A stretch of DNA of 64,000 nt from Thermoplasmata archaeon (lineage in GTDB: Archaea; Thermoplasmatota; Thermoplasmata; Methanomassiliicoccales; Methanomethylophilaceae): the NCBI GenBank assembly GCA_015063235.1, contig SUSW01000022.1, positions 96,000 through 159,999 on the forward strand, read 5' to 3'. The translations under genes and the position numbers were made by a program. Below, one piece after another: positions 1-9,304 of the stretch (positions within the stretch are counted from its first letter, which is position 1; every line of letters begins with the position of its first letter). A model generated the notes under the pieces. It made no database searches and had not been told where the DNA came from. It saw only the letters and a program-made list of their open reading frames with translations.

Positions 1-1027
1 CGAGCTCTTCTTTTGCCAGTTCCTCTGCGGGTGCAGGCTCCTCGACGGGTGCGGGTGCCTCCTCTACAGGTGCAGGTTCTTCCTTTGCAGGCTCTGCCTC
101 CGTGGCTGCAACTGCAGCTCCGGTCGCAGCACCTGCGGCTGCTGCCTTGTTGGCATCCTTGGACGAGACGAGCTTGGACATGAAGTCGTTATTGGGCTTC
201 TCCTCCTTCTTAGCCTCGGCTGGAGCGGGCTTCTCGGCAGGCTTCTCCTCTGCCTTGGGGGCATCTTTCTTGTGAGCTTCTTTGTGAGCCTCTAGCTTCT
301 CATGCCTCTCCTGTTTCTCCTGCTCCTTCTTGGCCTGCTCTTCCTTCTTGGCCTGCTCCTTCTTGTGAGCTTCGAGCTTCTCCTGCTTATTCTGCTGCTT
401 CTTCTCCTCTTCCTTCTTCTTCGCCTGCTCCTTCTGAGCCCTCTTGGCGGACTTCCTCTCGGGATCGATCTCGGTCTTAGCAGCGGGCGATGCGAGCGCC
501 GTCATGCTGAGTCCGAGAGCTGCCGCAAGCCAGAATCCGATAACGAGAACTGCTGCAGAAGCAGAGATTTCAATGCTCTCGTTCATGAACATCAGAACGA
601 GGAAAACGATTTCCAAAGCCATGAAGATGATGTTTATGTCCATGAGGCCTCTCATGCCCCTGACCCACTCGGCCCCTACGCTTGCGAGCATAGCGGCGGC
701 CGCGACTCCGGAGAGGATCTTGAGGACCAGGACGTAATCCATGTCAGCGTCGATCATGAACTTCGCCCCGACACCCACCGCTCCCAGAACGATGATGAGT
801 AAGGCTGCGATCTTCTCAATGAACTTGCCTTCTTTCAGCAGTAGGAGTATTCCAGCAAGAATTGCCAACACTCCCGCTCCCAAAACAAAGTACTGAGCGG
901 TAGAAGTGAATACACCCGTATCAGAACTGTCGTTCTTTGCGAGTATCATCACGAAAGCCGCTATGATGAATAGGACTGCAGAGAGCAGACCTACGTAATT
1001 TCCATATTTGCTAGCGGATGTTCCCAT
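1..1027 (-). CDS. membrane protein with long charged C-terminal tail (3' end cut by window)
   Basis: Unknown function. It is missing from the ORF track because no stop lies inside the window; I translated it from the ATG at 1027 and the frame stays open for 342 codons to base 1. The first ~165 residues hold about six hydrophobic segments with short loops. A ~110-residue Lys/Glu/Gln-rich stretch follows (repeats like KKEEQAKKEQEKQE, probably a long charged helix). After a short NDFMSKL segment comes an Ala/Pro/Glu-rich repeat (PAPVEE). The Leu-rich plus-strand ORF at 302 is its antisense shadow. A TATA-like stretch (about 1040-1050) precedes the start. Membrane location is inferred from hydrophobicity only. 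Confidence 0.75.
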   Translation of the reverse strand, partial: MGTSASKYGNYVGLLSAVLFIIAAFVMILAKNDSSDTGVFTSTAQYFVLGAGVLAILAGILLLLKEGKFIEKIAALLIIVLGAVGVGAKFMIDADMDYVLVLKILSGVAAAAMLASVGAEWVRGMRGLMDINIIFMALEIVFLVLMFMNESIEISASAAVLVIGFWLAAALGLSMTALASPAAKTEIDPERKSAKRAQKEQAKKKEEEKKQQNKQEKLEAHKKEQAKKEEQAKKEQEKQERHEKLEAHKEAHKKDAPKAEEKPAEKPAPAEAKKEEKPNNDFMSKLVSSKDANKAAAAGAATGAAVAATEAEPAKEEPAPVEEAPAPVEEPAPAEELAKEEL

Positions 1028-1171
1028 GGTGGAATGAATCTTTTTTAAAGGATATAACGGTTTGTGATGTGTGGCTCATATTAATTTACCAAATACATCC
1101 AAATGAGCCAGCATACAATAATACATGTGCCAGACATTTTTAATTATATCTTCATTAAAATACGAATACAG

Positions 1172-1324
1172 CTTAGGTTTATATATTATACATAAATAGG
1201 GAAAACCACTCTTATAATACGGGGCTCGCGGAGGCCCTGTATCATCATCACGGTCAAGGAAGGAGATTCCTTCTTTCACAAAGTCCTCCAAGTGGAGGCA
1301 ATATACGAAAAGGAGCCTAACACA
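1172..1324 (+). promoter_or_regulatory. promoter and hairpin-rich leader of the beta-CASP RNase gene
   Basis: A strong TATA-like stretch (TTTATATATTATA, about 1180) would start transcription near 1205, leaving a ~120-nt leader. It contains three successive inverted repeats: 1217-1225/1234-1242 (9 bp with one G-U, 8-nt loop), AAGGAA/TTCCTT at 1256-1261/1267-1272, and CCTCC/GGAGG at 1285-1289/1294-1298. An AAAGGAG ribosome site follows at about 1309-1315. Hairpins are seen directly; a regulatory role is inference. Confidence 0.5.
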
Positions 1325-2563
1325 ATGAAAATGAAGTGTAAATTCCTGGGCGGTGCCGATATGGTCGGACGCATGGGGATGACTATGGAAGGAGACGGGA
1401 TGACCGCTCTGATAGAGTACGGCCTCAGTCCCACAAAACCTCCTGAGTATCCTCTGCCCGCACCACGTATCGACTATGCGTTCCTTACGCATTCACACCT
1501 GGATCACTGCGGTATGATGCCACAGATCTGCGGTAAGAATGAATGCGACCTCTTCACGACACCGCTGTCGGCGGAGATATCGGAACTCATGATGTACGAC
1601 ACGCTCAAGATAGCAAAAGCAGAGGATTACCCCCAGCCGTACACCACCGGAGACATCGAAAGAACCATGAAATCGGTGGTCCCGATGACGTTCAAAGACC
1701 AAATAACGATCAACCACATCGATGTGACCATGCTCGATGCAGGGCACATCCCCGGAGCCGCAATGTTCCAATTCGACAAAGATGTTTCTACGATATACTC
1801 GGGAGATATCCACACAGAGCCCCAGAGGCTCGTCGGAGGAGCAAGGCCGACCGACTGTACCAATCTCTTCATCGAGGGCACATACGGAGGACGCAACCAC
1901 CCCGACAGAAAGACAACGGAAGAAGCGTTCATCGCCAAAATCGAGGAAGTTCTTGACCGTGGCGGGAAAGTCCTCATCCCCTGCTTCGCGGTCGGAAGGA
2001 CACAGGAGATCATGCTCCTGCTGAGGAACCTCGGCTACGAGATGTGGGTGGACGGAATGGGAAGGTCTGTAACCCGCCTGTTCCTCGACTATCCCGAATA
2101 TATCAGGGACGTCAAACACCTGAAAGCAGCAAAGAGGAAGTTTAACGAGGTAAGAAACGCCAACTCCAGGCTCTCCGCCATAAAGGGCGAGATCATAGTC
2201 ACCACCGGAGGAATGCTGGACGGAGGTCCCGTTCTCGGATATCTCAATGCAATCAAGGACGATCCCAAGAGCGCCATCCTGCTGGTCGGCTACCAAGCCG
2301 AAGATACCAACGGAAGGATGTTAATGGAGGAACACTGCGTGAAGATCGACGGCGAGATCGTGAACATCTCGTGCGAACTCCAGAAGTACGACTTCTCGGC
2401 ACATGCCGACCACACCCAGATTGTGAACTTCATCAGAGAGTGCAATCCAGACAACGTGATCATCATGCACTCCGAGGCCCGTGAGGCTTTCCTGCCCGAT
2501 CTCGAGGGCGACTTCAACGTCATCCTCCCGAACACAGGCGAAGAATTCGATCTGGAATTCTGA
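1325..2563 (+). CDS. beta-CASP metallo-beta-lactamase RNase (aCPSF2-like, lacks KH domains)
   Basis: Predicted cytoplasmic ribonuclease of the metallo-beta-lactamase/beta-CASP group (CPSF73/RNase J relatives) used in RNA processing and decay. The zinc motif THSHLDHCG is near residue 55, DAGHIPGA and YSGDIH carry further ligands, EGTYGG opens the beta-CASP part, IPCFAVGRTQE follows, and FSAHADH lies near the C-terminus. At 413 residues it begins directly with the MBL fold, so it is the short archaeal form without the N-terminal KH domains of aCPSF1. I moved the start from 1292 to the ATG at 1325 because AAAGGAG sits about 9 nt before it; 1331 is a second in-frame ATG. A strong hairpin follows the stop. 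Confidence 0.88.
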   Translation: MKMKCKFLGGADMVGRMGMTMEGDGMTALIEYGLSPTKPPEYPLPAPRIDYAFLTHSHLDHCGMMPQICGKNECDLFTTPLSAEISELMMYDTLKIAKAEDYPQPYTTGDIERTMKSVVPMTFKDQITINHIDVTMLDAGHIPGAAMFQFDKDVSTIYSGDIHTEPQRLVGGARPTDCTNLFIEGTYGGRNHPDRKTTEEAFIAKIEEVLDRGGKVLIPCFAVGRTQEIMLLLRNLGYEMWVDGMGRSVTRLFLDYPEYIRDVKHLKAAKRKFNEVRNANSRLSAIKGEIIVTTGGMLDGGPVLGYLNAIKDDPKSAILLVGYQAEDTNGRMLMEEHCVKIDGEIVNISCELQKYDFSAHADHTQIVNFIRECNPDNVIIMHSEAREAFLPDLEGDFNVILPNTGEEFDLEF

Positions 2564-2574
2564 AACTGCAAGCC

Positions 2575-2597
2575 GGCCTCCGGGCAATCCGGAGGCC
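2575..2597 (+). terminator. hairpin after the RNase gene
   Basis: Nine-base perfect stem GGCCTCCGG/CCGGAGGCC with a GCAAT loop, 12 nt after the stop codon. There is no long T-run directly after it, so it may act as a 3'-end stabiliser rather than a classical terminator. Confidence 0.55.
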
Positions 2598-2644
2598 TGG
2601 CATCCACCATCCTTGTTTATACTGAGTAACCGTTACACGAAATT

Positions 2645-2860
2645 ATGTCGCTCAATCTGGAAGAGTACACATGCGAATTCTGCGGAGGACCGTGCAAGAA
2701 CGTCATCTACGCTGCGTTCGTCTGCGATAATCCGGAATGCATAGAGAAAGCAAGGGTGGCCCGCGGCGGTCCCGGCGGCCATATGAAAAGGAAAGCTGAG
2801 GGCAAACCCATAATCCCTCAGGATCTCGAAGAGGCCATCGAGGATAATAAACGCGTCTAA
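2645..2860 (+). CDS. small zinc-ribbon-like protein, 71 aa
   Basis: Unknown function. Cysteines in the pattern C-x2-C-x4-C (CEFCGGPC) plus CDNPEC suggest one bound zinc; a glycine-rich linker (RGGPGGH) and an acidic C-terminus follow. A TATA-like TTTATACT lies about 27 bp before the ATG, which leaves almost no leader, so the mRNA is probably leaderless. Convergent with the next gene across a shared palindromic hairpin. Confidence 0.7.
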   Translation: MSLNLEEYTCEFCGGPCKNVIYAAFVCDNPECIEKARVARGGPGGHMKRKAEGKPIIPQDLEEAIEDNKRV

Positions 2861-2872
2861 TCCTTAACATTC

Positions 2873-2890
2873 AAGGGGCACGTGCCCCTT
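2873..2890. terminator. palindromic hairpin between convergent genes
   Basis: AAGGGGCACGTGCCCCTT is an 18-base perfect palindrome that touches the last base of the minus-strand stop codon and lies 12 nt after the plus-strand stop. It is well placed to end both transcripts. Confidence 0.6.
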
Positions 2891-3189
2891 CAATTTTCGA
2901 CCCAGAGCTCACCGACGAAGTTGGACCACTCCAAAAGCTTCTGAAAAGGAGGAACGTCCAACATATCCGATGTCAGAAGAACCTTCTCACAGAATGCAGA
3001 TATCTCGAACAGCGTGTCTCTGGTCTGTTCGTCCAGATGACCTTCATCAAAGGCCCTGTTGATAAGCGGGTCTAAAGGGCCGATCACCCTCTTCTCACCC
3101 AATTTCTTCAAGAGCTTCTGCTCTAGTTTTGTCCTGAGCTGTGTGGCAATGCTTCTCGCTTTGAGGCTGTTGTAAGGGATGTCCGACAT
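2890..3189 (-). CDS. small helical protein of unknown function, 99 aa
   Basis: Not recognised. Soluble, rich in Leu/Lys/Glu, probably mostly helical, with no cysteine pair motif, signal peptide or membrane segment. The track start at 3225 lies inside a 20-bp palindrome; the ATG at 3189 (MSDIPYN) lies 28 bp downstream of it and is the better start, making the palindrome an operator-like element over the promoter. It stands alone between purH and the zinc-ribbon gene. Confidence 0.6.
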   Translation of the reverse strand: MSDIPYNSLKARSIATQLRTKLEQKLLKKLGEKRVIGPLDPLINRAFDEGHLDEQTRDTLFEISAFCEKVLLTSDMLDVPPFQKLLEWSNFVGELWVEN

Positions 3190-3216
3190 ACGATCTGCCG
3201 GACCATTGGCGCCGGA

Positions 3217-3236
3217 TAATATCAACGTTGATATTA
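3217..3236. promoter_or_regulatory. 20-bp perfect palindrome, operator-like
   Basis: TAATATCAACGTTGATATTA is a perfect inverted repeat without spacer, next to AT-rich sequence (TAATCTAATAT on the minus strand) that can serve as TATA box for the 99-aa gene. A dimeric repressor site is the simplest reading. It does not look like a terminator, having no GC stem and no T-run. Confidence 0.5.
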
Positions 3237-3258
3237 GATTATTGGAATGATAAGAGGT

Positions 3259-3279
3259 GGCCGGTCCGGGGGGCCGGCC
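3259..3279 (-). terminator. GC-rich hairpin after purH
   Basis: Nine-pair stem GGCCGGTCC/GGGCCGGCC (one G-U) with a three-base loop, 11 nt beyond the purH stop on the minus strand. Confidence 0.55.
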
Positions 3280-3289
3280 GGTTTAAGTT

Positions 3290-4846
3290 TCAGTGCCTGA
3301 ACACACGGCAGCCGGTGAAGACCATCGCCATATTATGCTCGTTGGCAGCATCGATGACCTCCTGGTCCCTGATACTTCCTCCGGGCTGGATGATCGCCGT
3401 GACACCTGCCTTGGCAGCCTCGTCGACTCCGTCCCTGAAAGGGAAGAAAGCATCGGATGCCATGACGCATCCCTCTGTGGGCTCGTTGGCCTTCATGGTG
3501 GCGATCTTGGCGGAATCCACGCGGCTCATCTGTCCTGCACCGATTCCGACCGCACGCTCTCCCTTGACGTAAACGACAGCATTGGATGTGACATGCTTGG
3601 CGAGCTTCCATGCAAAGAGCAGAGAGTGGACCTCCTCCTCAGTAGGTGCACGTTTGGTGATGACCTTCAGGTTCTTGGGATCGACCAGAACATCCTCGTC
3701 GGTCTGCACGAGCATTCCGCCCTGGACCTTCTTCATCTTGTATTCTCTGACCCTCTCGGAAGGTCCGATGGGGCAGTTGGTCCTCAAAAGGCGGATGTTC
3801 TTCTTGGCCTCCATGATCTCCACTGCACCCTCCTCGAACTCGGGACAGAGGACAGCCTCCACGAAGTATTTGGAGATCATCTCCGCGCATTCCTTCGTAC
3901 AGGGCCTGTTGAGACAGATGACACATCCGAATGCTGAAAGGGGATCGACGTTGTATGCCGTCTCGAATGCTTCGTAGATTGTATCCGCGGAAGCGAGACC
4001 GCAAGGGTTCGTGTGCTTCATGACGACGGCTGTGGGCTTCTCGAAGTCCATACAGATGTCCAGAGCCTTATCGAGGTCAAGAATGTTGTTGTAGGACAGT
4101 TCCTTACCCCAGAGGCACTCTGCCTTGGCGACTGTGGGTCCGGGTGTGAAGGGATCCTTGTAGAAGGCTGCCTTCTGATTGGGATTCTCTCCGTACCTGA
4201 GCTCCTGCACCTTCTCCAAAGGGATGGGGAAGGATTCGGGGAAGTCTCCGATGAACCTCTTTTTCATCTGCGATGCAATCATTGCATCGTAGTTGGCGGT
4301 TGCGATGAATGCGTCCGCCATGAGCTTCTCGTGGAGCTCCAGACTGAGCTCTCCCTTCTCCTTGAGCTGTGCGATGATCTCAGGATACTGGGAAGGATCT
4401 GTAACGACTGCGACTGATTGATAGTTCTTGGCGGCCGCACGGATCATGCTGGGACCGCCGATGTCGATGTTCTCTACTATGTCTTCGAACTCAACTCCCG
4501 GTTTCAAAACGGTCTGCTTGAATGGATACAGGTTAATGACCACCATGTCAATAGGTTCGATACCTTTGTCCTTGATGGCTCTCATGTGATCAGGGATATC
4601 CCTGCGGGCAAGGATACCTGCGTGGACTTTGGGATGAAGTGTCTTGACACGGCCGTCGAGCATCTCGGGGAATCCTGTTACGTCGGAAACCTCTGTGACC
4701 TTAATACCGTTCTCTTTCAGAAGCTTGAATGTTCCGCCTGTGGAGATGATGTCCACGCCGGAAGCTGCAAGCTCCTTCGCGAAGTCCACTATCCCGTTCT
4801 TGTCGGAAACGCTGATTACTGCCCTTTTAATCTTAGCCAGATGCAC
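3290..4846 (-). CDS. purH: bifunctional AICAR transformylase / IMP cyclohydrolase PurH
   Basis: Last two steps of IMP synthesis. The N-terminal ~200 residues are the IMP cyclohydrolase (MGS-like) domain: KRAVISVSDKNGI, STGGTF, MLDGRVKTLHPKVHAGIL. The rest is the AICAR formyltransferase domain: ELRYGENPNQ, and VVMKHTNPCG with the catalytic Lys-His pair. The full length (518 aa) matches bacterial-type PurH. The start is a GTG; the purine-rich GAGGGGG stretch is only a few bases from it, so spacing is poor and the mRNA may be nearly leaderless. A perfect inverted repeat lies 18 bp upstream. Its presence beside purP, which makes the same formylated product by another route, is notable. Confidence 0.97.
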   Translation of the reverse strand: MHLAKIKRAVISVSDKNGIVDFAKELAASGVDIISTGGTFKLLKENGIKVTEVSDVTGFPEMLDGRVKTLHPKVHAGILARRDIPDHMRAIKDKGIEPIDMVVINLYPFKQTVLKPGVEFEDIVENIDIGGPSMIRAAAKNYQSVAVVTDPSQYPEIIAQLKEKGELSLELHEKLMADAFIATANYDAMIASQMKKRFIGDFPESFPIPLEKVQELRYGENPNQKAAFYKDPFTPGPTVAKAECLWGKELSYNNILDLDKALDICMDFEKPTAVVMKHTNPCGLASADTIYEAFETAYNVDPLSAFGCVICLNRPCTKECAEMISKYFVEAVLCPEFEEGAVEIMEAKKNIRLLRTNCPIGPSERVREYKMKKVQGGMLVQTDEDVLVDPKNLKVITKRAPTEEEVHSLLFAWKLAKHVTSNAVVYVKGERAVGIGAGQMSRVDSAKIATMKANEPTEGCVMASDAFFPFRDGVDEAAKAGVTAIIQPGGSIRDQEVIDAANEHNMAMVFTGCRVFRH

Positions 4847-4863
4847 ACCCCCTCGTATAGAGG

Positions 4864-4886
4864 AAATGCATACCTTGTATGCATTT
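4864..4886. promoter_or_regulatory. inverted repeat just upstream of purH
   Basis: Perfect 10-base arms AAATGCATAC and GTATGCATTT with a CTT spacer, 18 bp before the purH start on the minus strand. The position and perfect symmetry suggest a repressor operator. I found no copy before purP or purS, so it is not shown to be a purine-wide site. Confidence 0.5.
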
Positions 4887-5899
4887 TGAGAATCAAATGA
4901 TTACATATAAGAGTTGCACCGGGCCCTCCATAGTGCCGCTTGAAAGGCAATCCGAATATGCCCCCTCCCTGTCTGCTTCGGCCCTCTGAGCATCCGTGTT
5001 TCAGCCCGTTTTTGATATTTGCACCTCGTCGACCCCCAGAAACAGTAAGTTCGACAACCGTCATGTTCGAAGGACCCCCTGCACTTTTCATGATACATAG
5101 AATCAGCAACAAGCCAGTATCGATTCTTATGGCGCAAATACCCTTCGAAGTGTGGTGACCTGATAATCTGACTATTACAACGGTCATTACGTCTGAAGAT
5201 TCAGACAATCCTTAGATCTCCCCTTATCCTCAGTCATATCCAAAACTGTAAGGAAACTGCGAACTCTGCACGGTCGCCAAGATCGCATAGTTCGGCCTAT
5301 ATGATTCTAAGAGCCATCACTATCTGGAATGACGACATGGCTTCGGATTCGGTATGATCGATCAGAGTGGCCGGACGGCACACCAACTTCGGAGAATCTC
5401 AAATAATTAGGGGATCCGGACTTCGGATTTCTCCGAAATCCGGATAGATATTAGGGGAACCCGAACCTCAAATCCCTTTTTGGTTCAGGTAAATCGTTTG
5501 TTAGGGTTAGACACACCTACTATCGACATCTTAACCCAGTAGGTACATCCTTGAAGGGTCATTAGTTTTACATTGTATTTAAGCGTTAGGTATTCATTTT
5601 CAGTAAATGTACAAACCAGGCATGTTACTTACGTACACACACATCCAACTGTACATCTACTCCCTGCATAGCAGGTCTCATAGCGAACCCGTGTATTCGT
5701 TATCGGATATAATAGTACTGTTATCCTTGTTTACGAATATAGTAAGAAAACATCGTCTGACTCATATGAAATTGCCTTCCTTTGACCCAGATTGGAGACT
5801 CAATCCATCCACCAACGGAACGATGCAGGATCCGAAAAAATGGTTGATTACGGCAGAATCTGCTAGAAAATGGAAATAGTAAATGAAAAACAAATAATT
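4887..5899. other. 1-kb gene-poor interval between purH and gdhA
   Basis: No convincing gene. The listed ORFs (130, 78, 72 and 90 aa) have no recognisable motif and unlike composition. A 37-codon frame from 5766 (MKLPSFDPDWRLNP...) is possible but unsupported. Structures seen: GTCTGAA-GA-TTCAGAC at 5191-5206; CGGATTTC-TCC-GAAATCCG at 5424-5442 inside a near-repeated ATTAGGGGA unit (5407 and 5450). It may hold an RNA or the remains of lost genes. Confidence 0.5.
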
Positions 5900-5915
5900 G
5901 GGGCCCAAAAGCCCC
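5900..5915 (-). terminator. terminator after gdhA
   Basis: GGGGC/GCCCC stem with a six-base loop on the minus strand, 8 nt after the gdhA stop, followed on that strand by AT-rich sequence with a TTTTT run. Confidence 0.6.
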
Positions 5916-5923
5916 GTTGAGTT

Positions 5924-7279
<1,356 letters not shown>

Positions 7280-7511
7280 TCACCTGGTTACAGAAATATT
7301 TCCTATATTCCCTGCGTTGGGCTTGATATTTCTCATCTAATAAAAATTGAACTAATCATAATCCGTTTTTGGTACAAACTTTGTTTTTCATCGTACACTA
7401 TGAAAAAAGTCATGTCGGATGCCGAACAAACCCTGATACGATAATCGTAGATTTTTATGCTCGAAACGGATACGAAAAGCTGTTGAAAACCGTTCCGCAG
7501 AGGCACAAGCG

Positions 7512-8105
7512 ATGAAGAAGAAGGACCTGGAGATGGTATTGCAGAAAGTGAAGAACTTCGAAGATCCCGACCCGACCCTCGAGCAATACATGACCCCGGC
7601 AGTGATCGCTGCGGACATTCTCTTCGATGCATACAGGAAGGGGGATGTGGAAGGTCTCAAAATCGTGGACTTGGGATGCGGCACGGGAATGTTCACTATC
7701 GGTGCATGGATGCTGGGTGCCTCTCAGACCATAGGTTTCGATATATCCGAATCCGCCCTCGGGATCGCTGAGGAAAACAAGAAGGGGCTCGGAGCCGAAG
7801 TAGAGTTCCGCCACCAGGACATACTATCGGTAAATGAGGGGGCGGACACGATCTTCATGAATCCTCCCTTCGGGTGCCAAAACAGGAATGCGGACAGACC
7901 CTTTCTCGATAGGGCCATGGAACTCTCGGAATGCGTGTACTCCATACACATGGCCAACACCCTGGAATTTGTGAAGGAATACTGCTCGGAACACGGCAGG
8001 GAAGTCGCTTATTATAAAATCTATAAGTACGAAATCCCTCATACATTTTCATTCCATACTAAGACGAAGAAGACGGTTGACGTCGCGGTCGTCAACATAA
8101 GGTGA
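7512..8105 (+). CDS. METTL5-like RNA N6-adenine methyltransferase
   Basis: SAM-dependent methyltransferase. Motif I is DLGCGTGMFTIGA near residue 55, an acidic ribose-binding residue lies in GFDIS, and the catalytic motif is NPPFG (IFMNPPFGCQ) near residue 117, typical for N6-adenine methylation. The short size (197 aa) and FLDRAMELSE after the NPPF motif fit the archaeal METTL5 group, which in eukaryotes modifies 18S rRNA. The substrate here is inferred. It is 6 nt upstream of csl4, forming an RNA-processing operon. Confidence 0.85.
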   Translation: MKKKDLEMVLQKVKNFEDPDPTLEQYMTPAVIAADILFDAYRKGDVEGLKIVDLGCGTGMFTIGAWMLGASQTIGFDISESALGIAEENKKGLGAEVEFRHQDILSVNEGADTIFMNPPFGCQNRNADRPFLDRAMELSECVYSIHMANTLEFVKEYCSEHGREVAYYKIYKYEIPHTFSFHTKTKKTVDVAVVNIR

Positions 8106-8111
8106 TTTCAC

Positions 8112-8681
8112 ATGACAGAATCCAAATTTGTATTCCCCGGAGAGGAAGTAGCCTCCGAAGAAGAGTATCTGGCTGCCGAGGGGACTTTCGCAGAGAACGG
8201 TGTAATATATGCCTCACAGGTAGGAGAGCTCATTCTCGATGATGCCGAGTGCGTAGCCAAAGTAATCTCCCCCAATCCGCCGAACGTTTTGGCGGTCGGA
8301 GATATCGTATACGCTGTAGTCGGTGACATCAGGAGCACCATGGCGACAGCCGATGTTTATGTAAAAGAAGGAGTAGAAAGGAGACTCGGCGGCGACACAT
8401 ACGCCACAATCCATGTTTCCAAAATCTCACCCAACTACACCGATGATGTCTCTAAGGAGCTCAGGAAGGGAGATTTCATAAGGGCCCGCGTGACAGCGAT
8501 CAAACCTGCCCTTCAACTCACGACGAAGGATGAACACCTCGGAGTCATCAGAGCTCAGTGCGGTAGATGCAAGACGGAGATGGTCATCAGCAAGAAAGGA
8601 GACGGCCTTTTCTGCCCGGAATGCAGATACGCCATGCCCAGAAAGCTCGCTGATGATTACGGCGATGTGGACCTCAAATGA
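8112..8681 (+). CDS. csl4: exosome RNA-binding cap subunit Csl4
   Basis: Cap protein of the archaeal exosome, guiding RNA into the Rrp41-Rrp42 ring. N-terminal domain (FVFPGEEVASEEEYLAAEGT), central S1 OB fold (about residues 55-130, GDIVYAVVGDIRSTMATADV) and a C-terminal zinc ribbon CGRC...CPEC. Length 189 aa is normal. Its stop overlaps the start of the next gene as ATGA, so the two are probably translated together. Confidence 0.93.
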   Translation: MTESKFVFPGEEVASEEEYLAAEGTFAENGVIYASQVGELILDDAECVAKVISPNPPNVLAVGDIVYAVVGDIRSTMATADVYVKEGVERRLGGDTYATIHVSKISPNYTDDVSKELRKGDFIRARVTAIKPALQLTTKDEHLGVIRAQCGRCKTEMVISKKGDGLFCPECRYAMPRKLADDYGDVDLK

Positions 8682-9304
8682 AGCTAGTTGCATTGATATC
8701 CAACGGTATCGACTCTCCAGTCGCATCATACCTTATGAGCAAAAGAGGGGCGGATGTTATCCTGCTTCACATGGATAATCGTCCCTACACGGACGACCGC
8801 AGCATAGAGGTCATTAAGGCTCTGACGGACAGACTAAGGAAGGTCACCGGCAAGGAGTTCCCGCTTTACATGGCGAACCATGGTAATAACCAGACAGCCA
8901 TACATGAGAAGTGCGATTATCATTACCAATGCGTGATGTGCAAGCGTGTGATGCAGAGGACCGCAAGAGAACTGGCAAAGATACTCGGGGCAGATGCCAT
9001 CATAATGGGGGATTCCCTAGGACAGGTCGCTTCCCAGACCCTCAAGAACATAAGGTCTGAGAATATAGGGCTGAATTTCCCAGTCGTCAGGCCGCTGATA
9101 GGGATGGATAAACTGGAGATAATCGACATCGCCAAAGAGATAGGGACATTTGACATCTCGATCAGGGAAACCAATGGATGCCTCATCGTACCGACGAGAC
9201 CCATCACAGAGGCCAATCCAGAAAAGGTCACCAGAATGAGTGATGAACTGGATCTAGATTCAATGGCAAAGAACTGTGCCGAAAACGCTGTTTTGATTCA
9301 CTGA
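8678..9304 (+). CDS. THUMP-less ThiI-like PP-loop protein
   Basis: Resembles the PP-loop (adenylating, sulfur-transferring) domain of ThiI, the tRNA 4-thiouridine synthase, but lacks the N-terminal NFLD and THUMP tRNA-binding domains. The PP-loop is SNGIDSPVASYL (Asn replacing the usual second Gly), and C-x2-C in CVMCKRVMQRT matches the cysteine motif of archaeal ThiI proteins. MGDSLGQVASQTLKNI and RPLIGMDKLEI are typical ThiI-family blocks. 208 aa. It overlaps csl4 by 4 nt and ends 7 nt inside the convergent 91-aa gene. A role in tRNA or other sulfur transfer is inferred; RNA binding would have to come from a partner. Confidence 0.8.
   Translation: MKLVALISNGIDSPVASYLMSKRGADVILLHMDNRPYTDDRSIEVIKALTDRLRKVTGKEFPLYMANHGNNQTAIHEKCDYHYQCVMCKRVMQRTARELAKILGADAIIMGDSLGQVASQTLKNIRSENIGLNFPVVRPLIGMDKLEIIDIAKEIGTFDISIRETNGCLIVPTRPITEANPEKVTRMSDELDLDSMAKNCAENAVLIH

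Noticed and set aside
302-802. 166-aa Leu-rich plus-strand ORF
   Set aside because: It is the exact antisense of the Lys/Glu/Gln-rich tail of the minus-strand membrane protein; CTT/CTC codons are reverse AAG/GAG.
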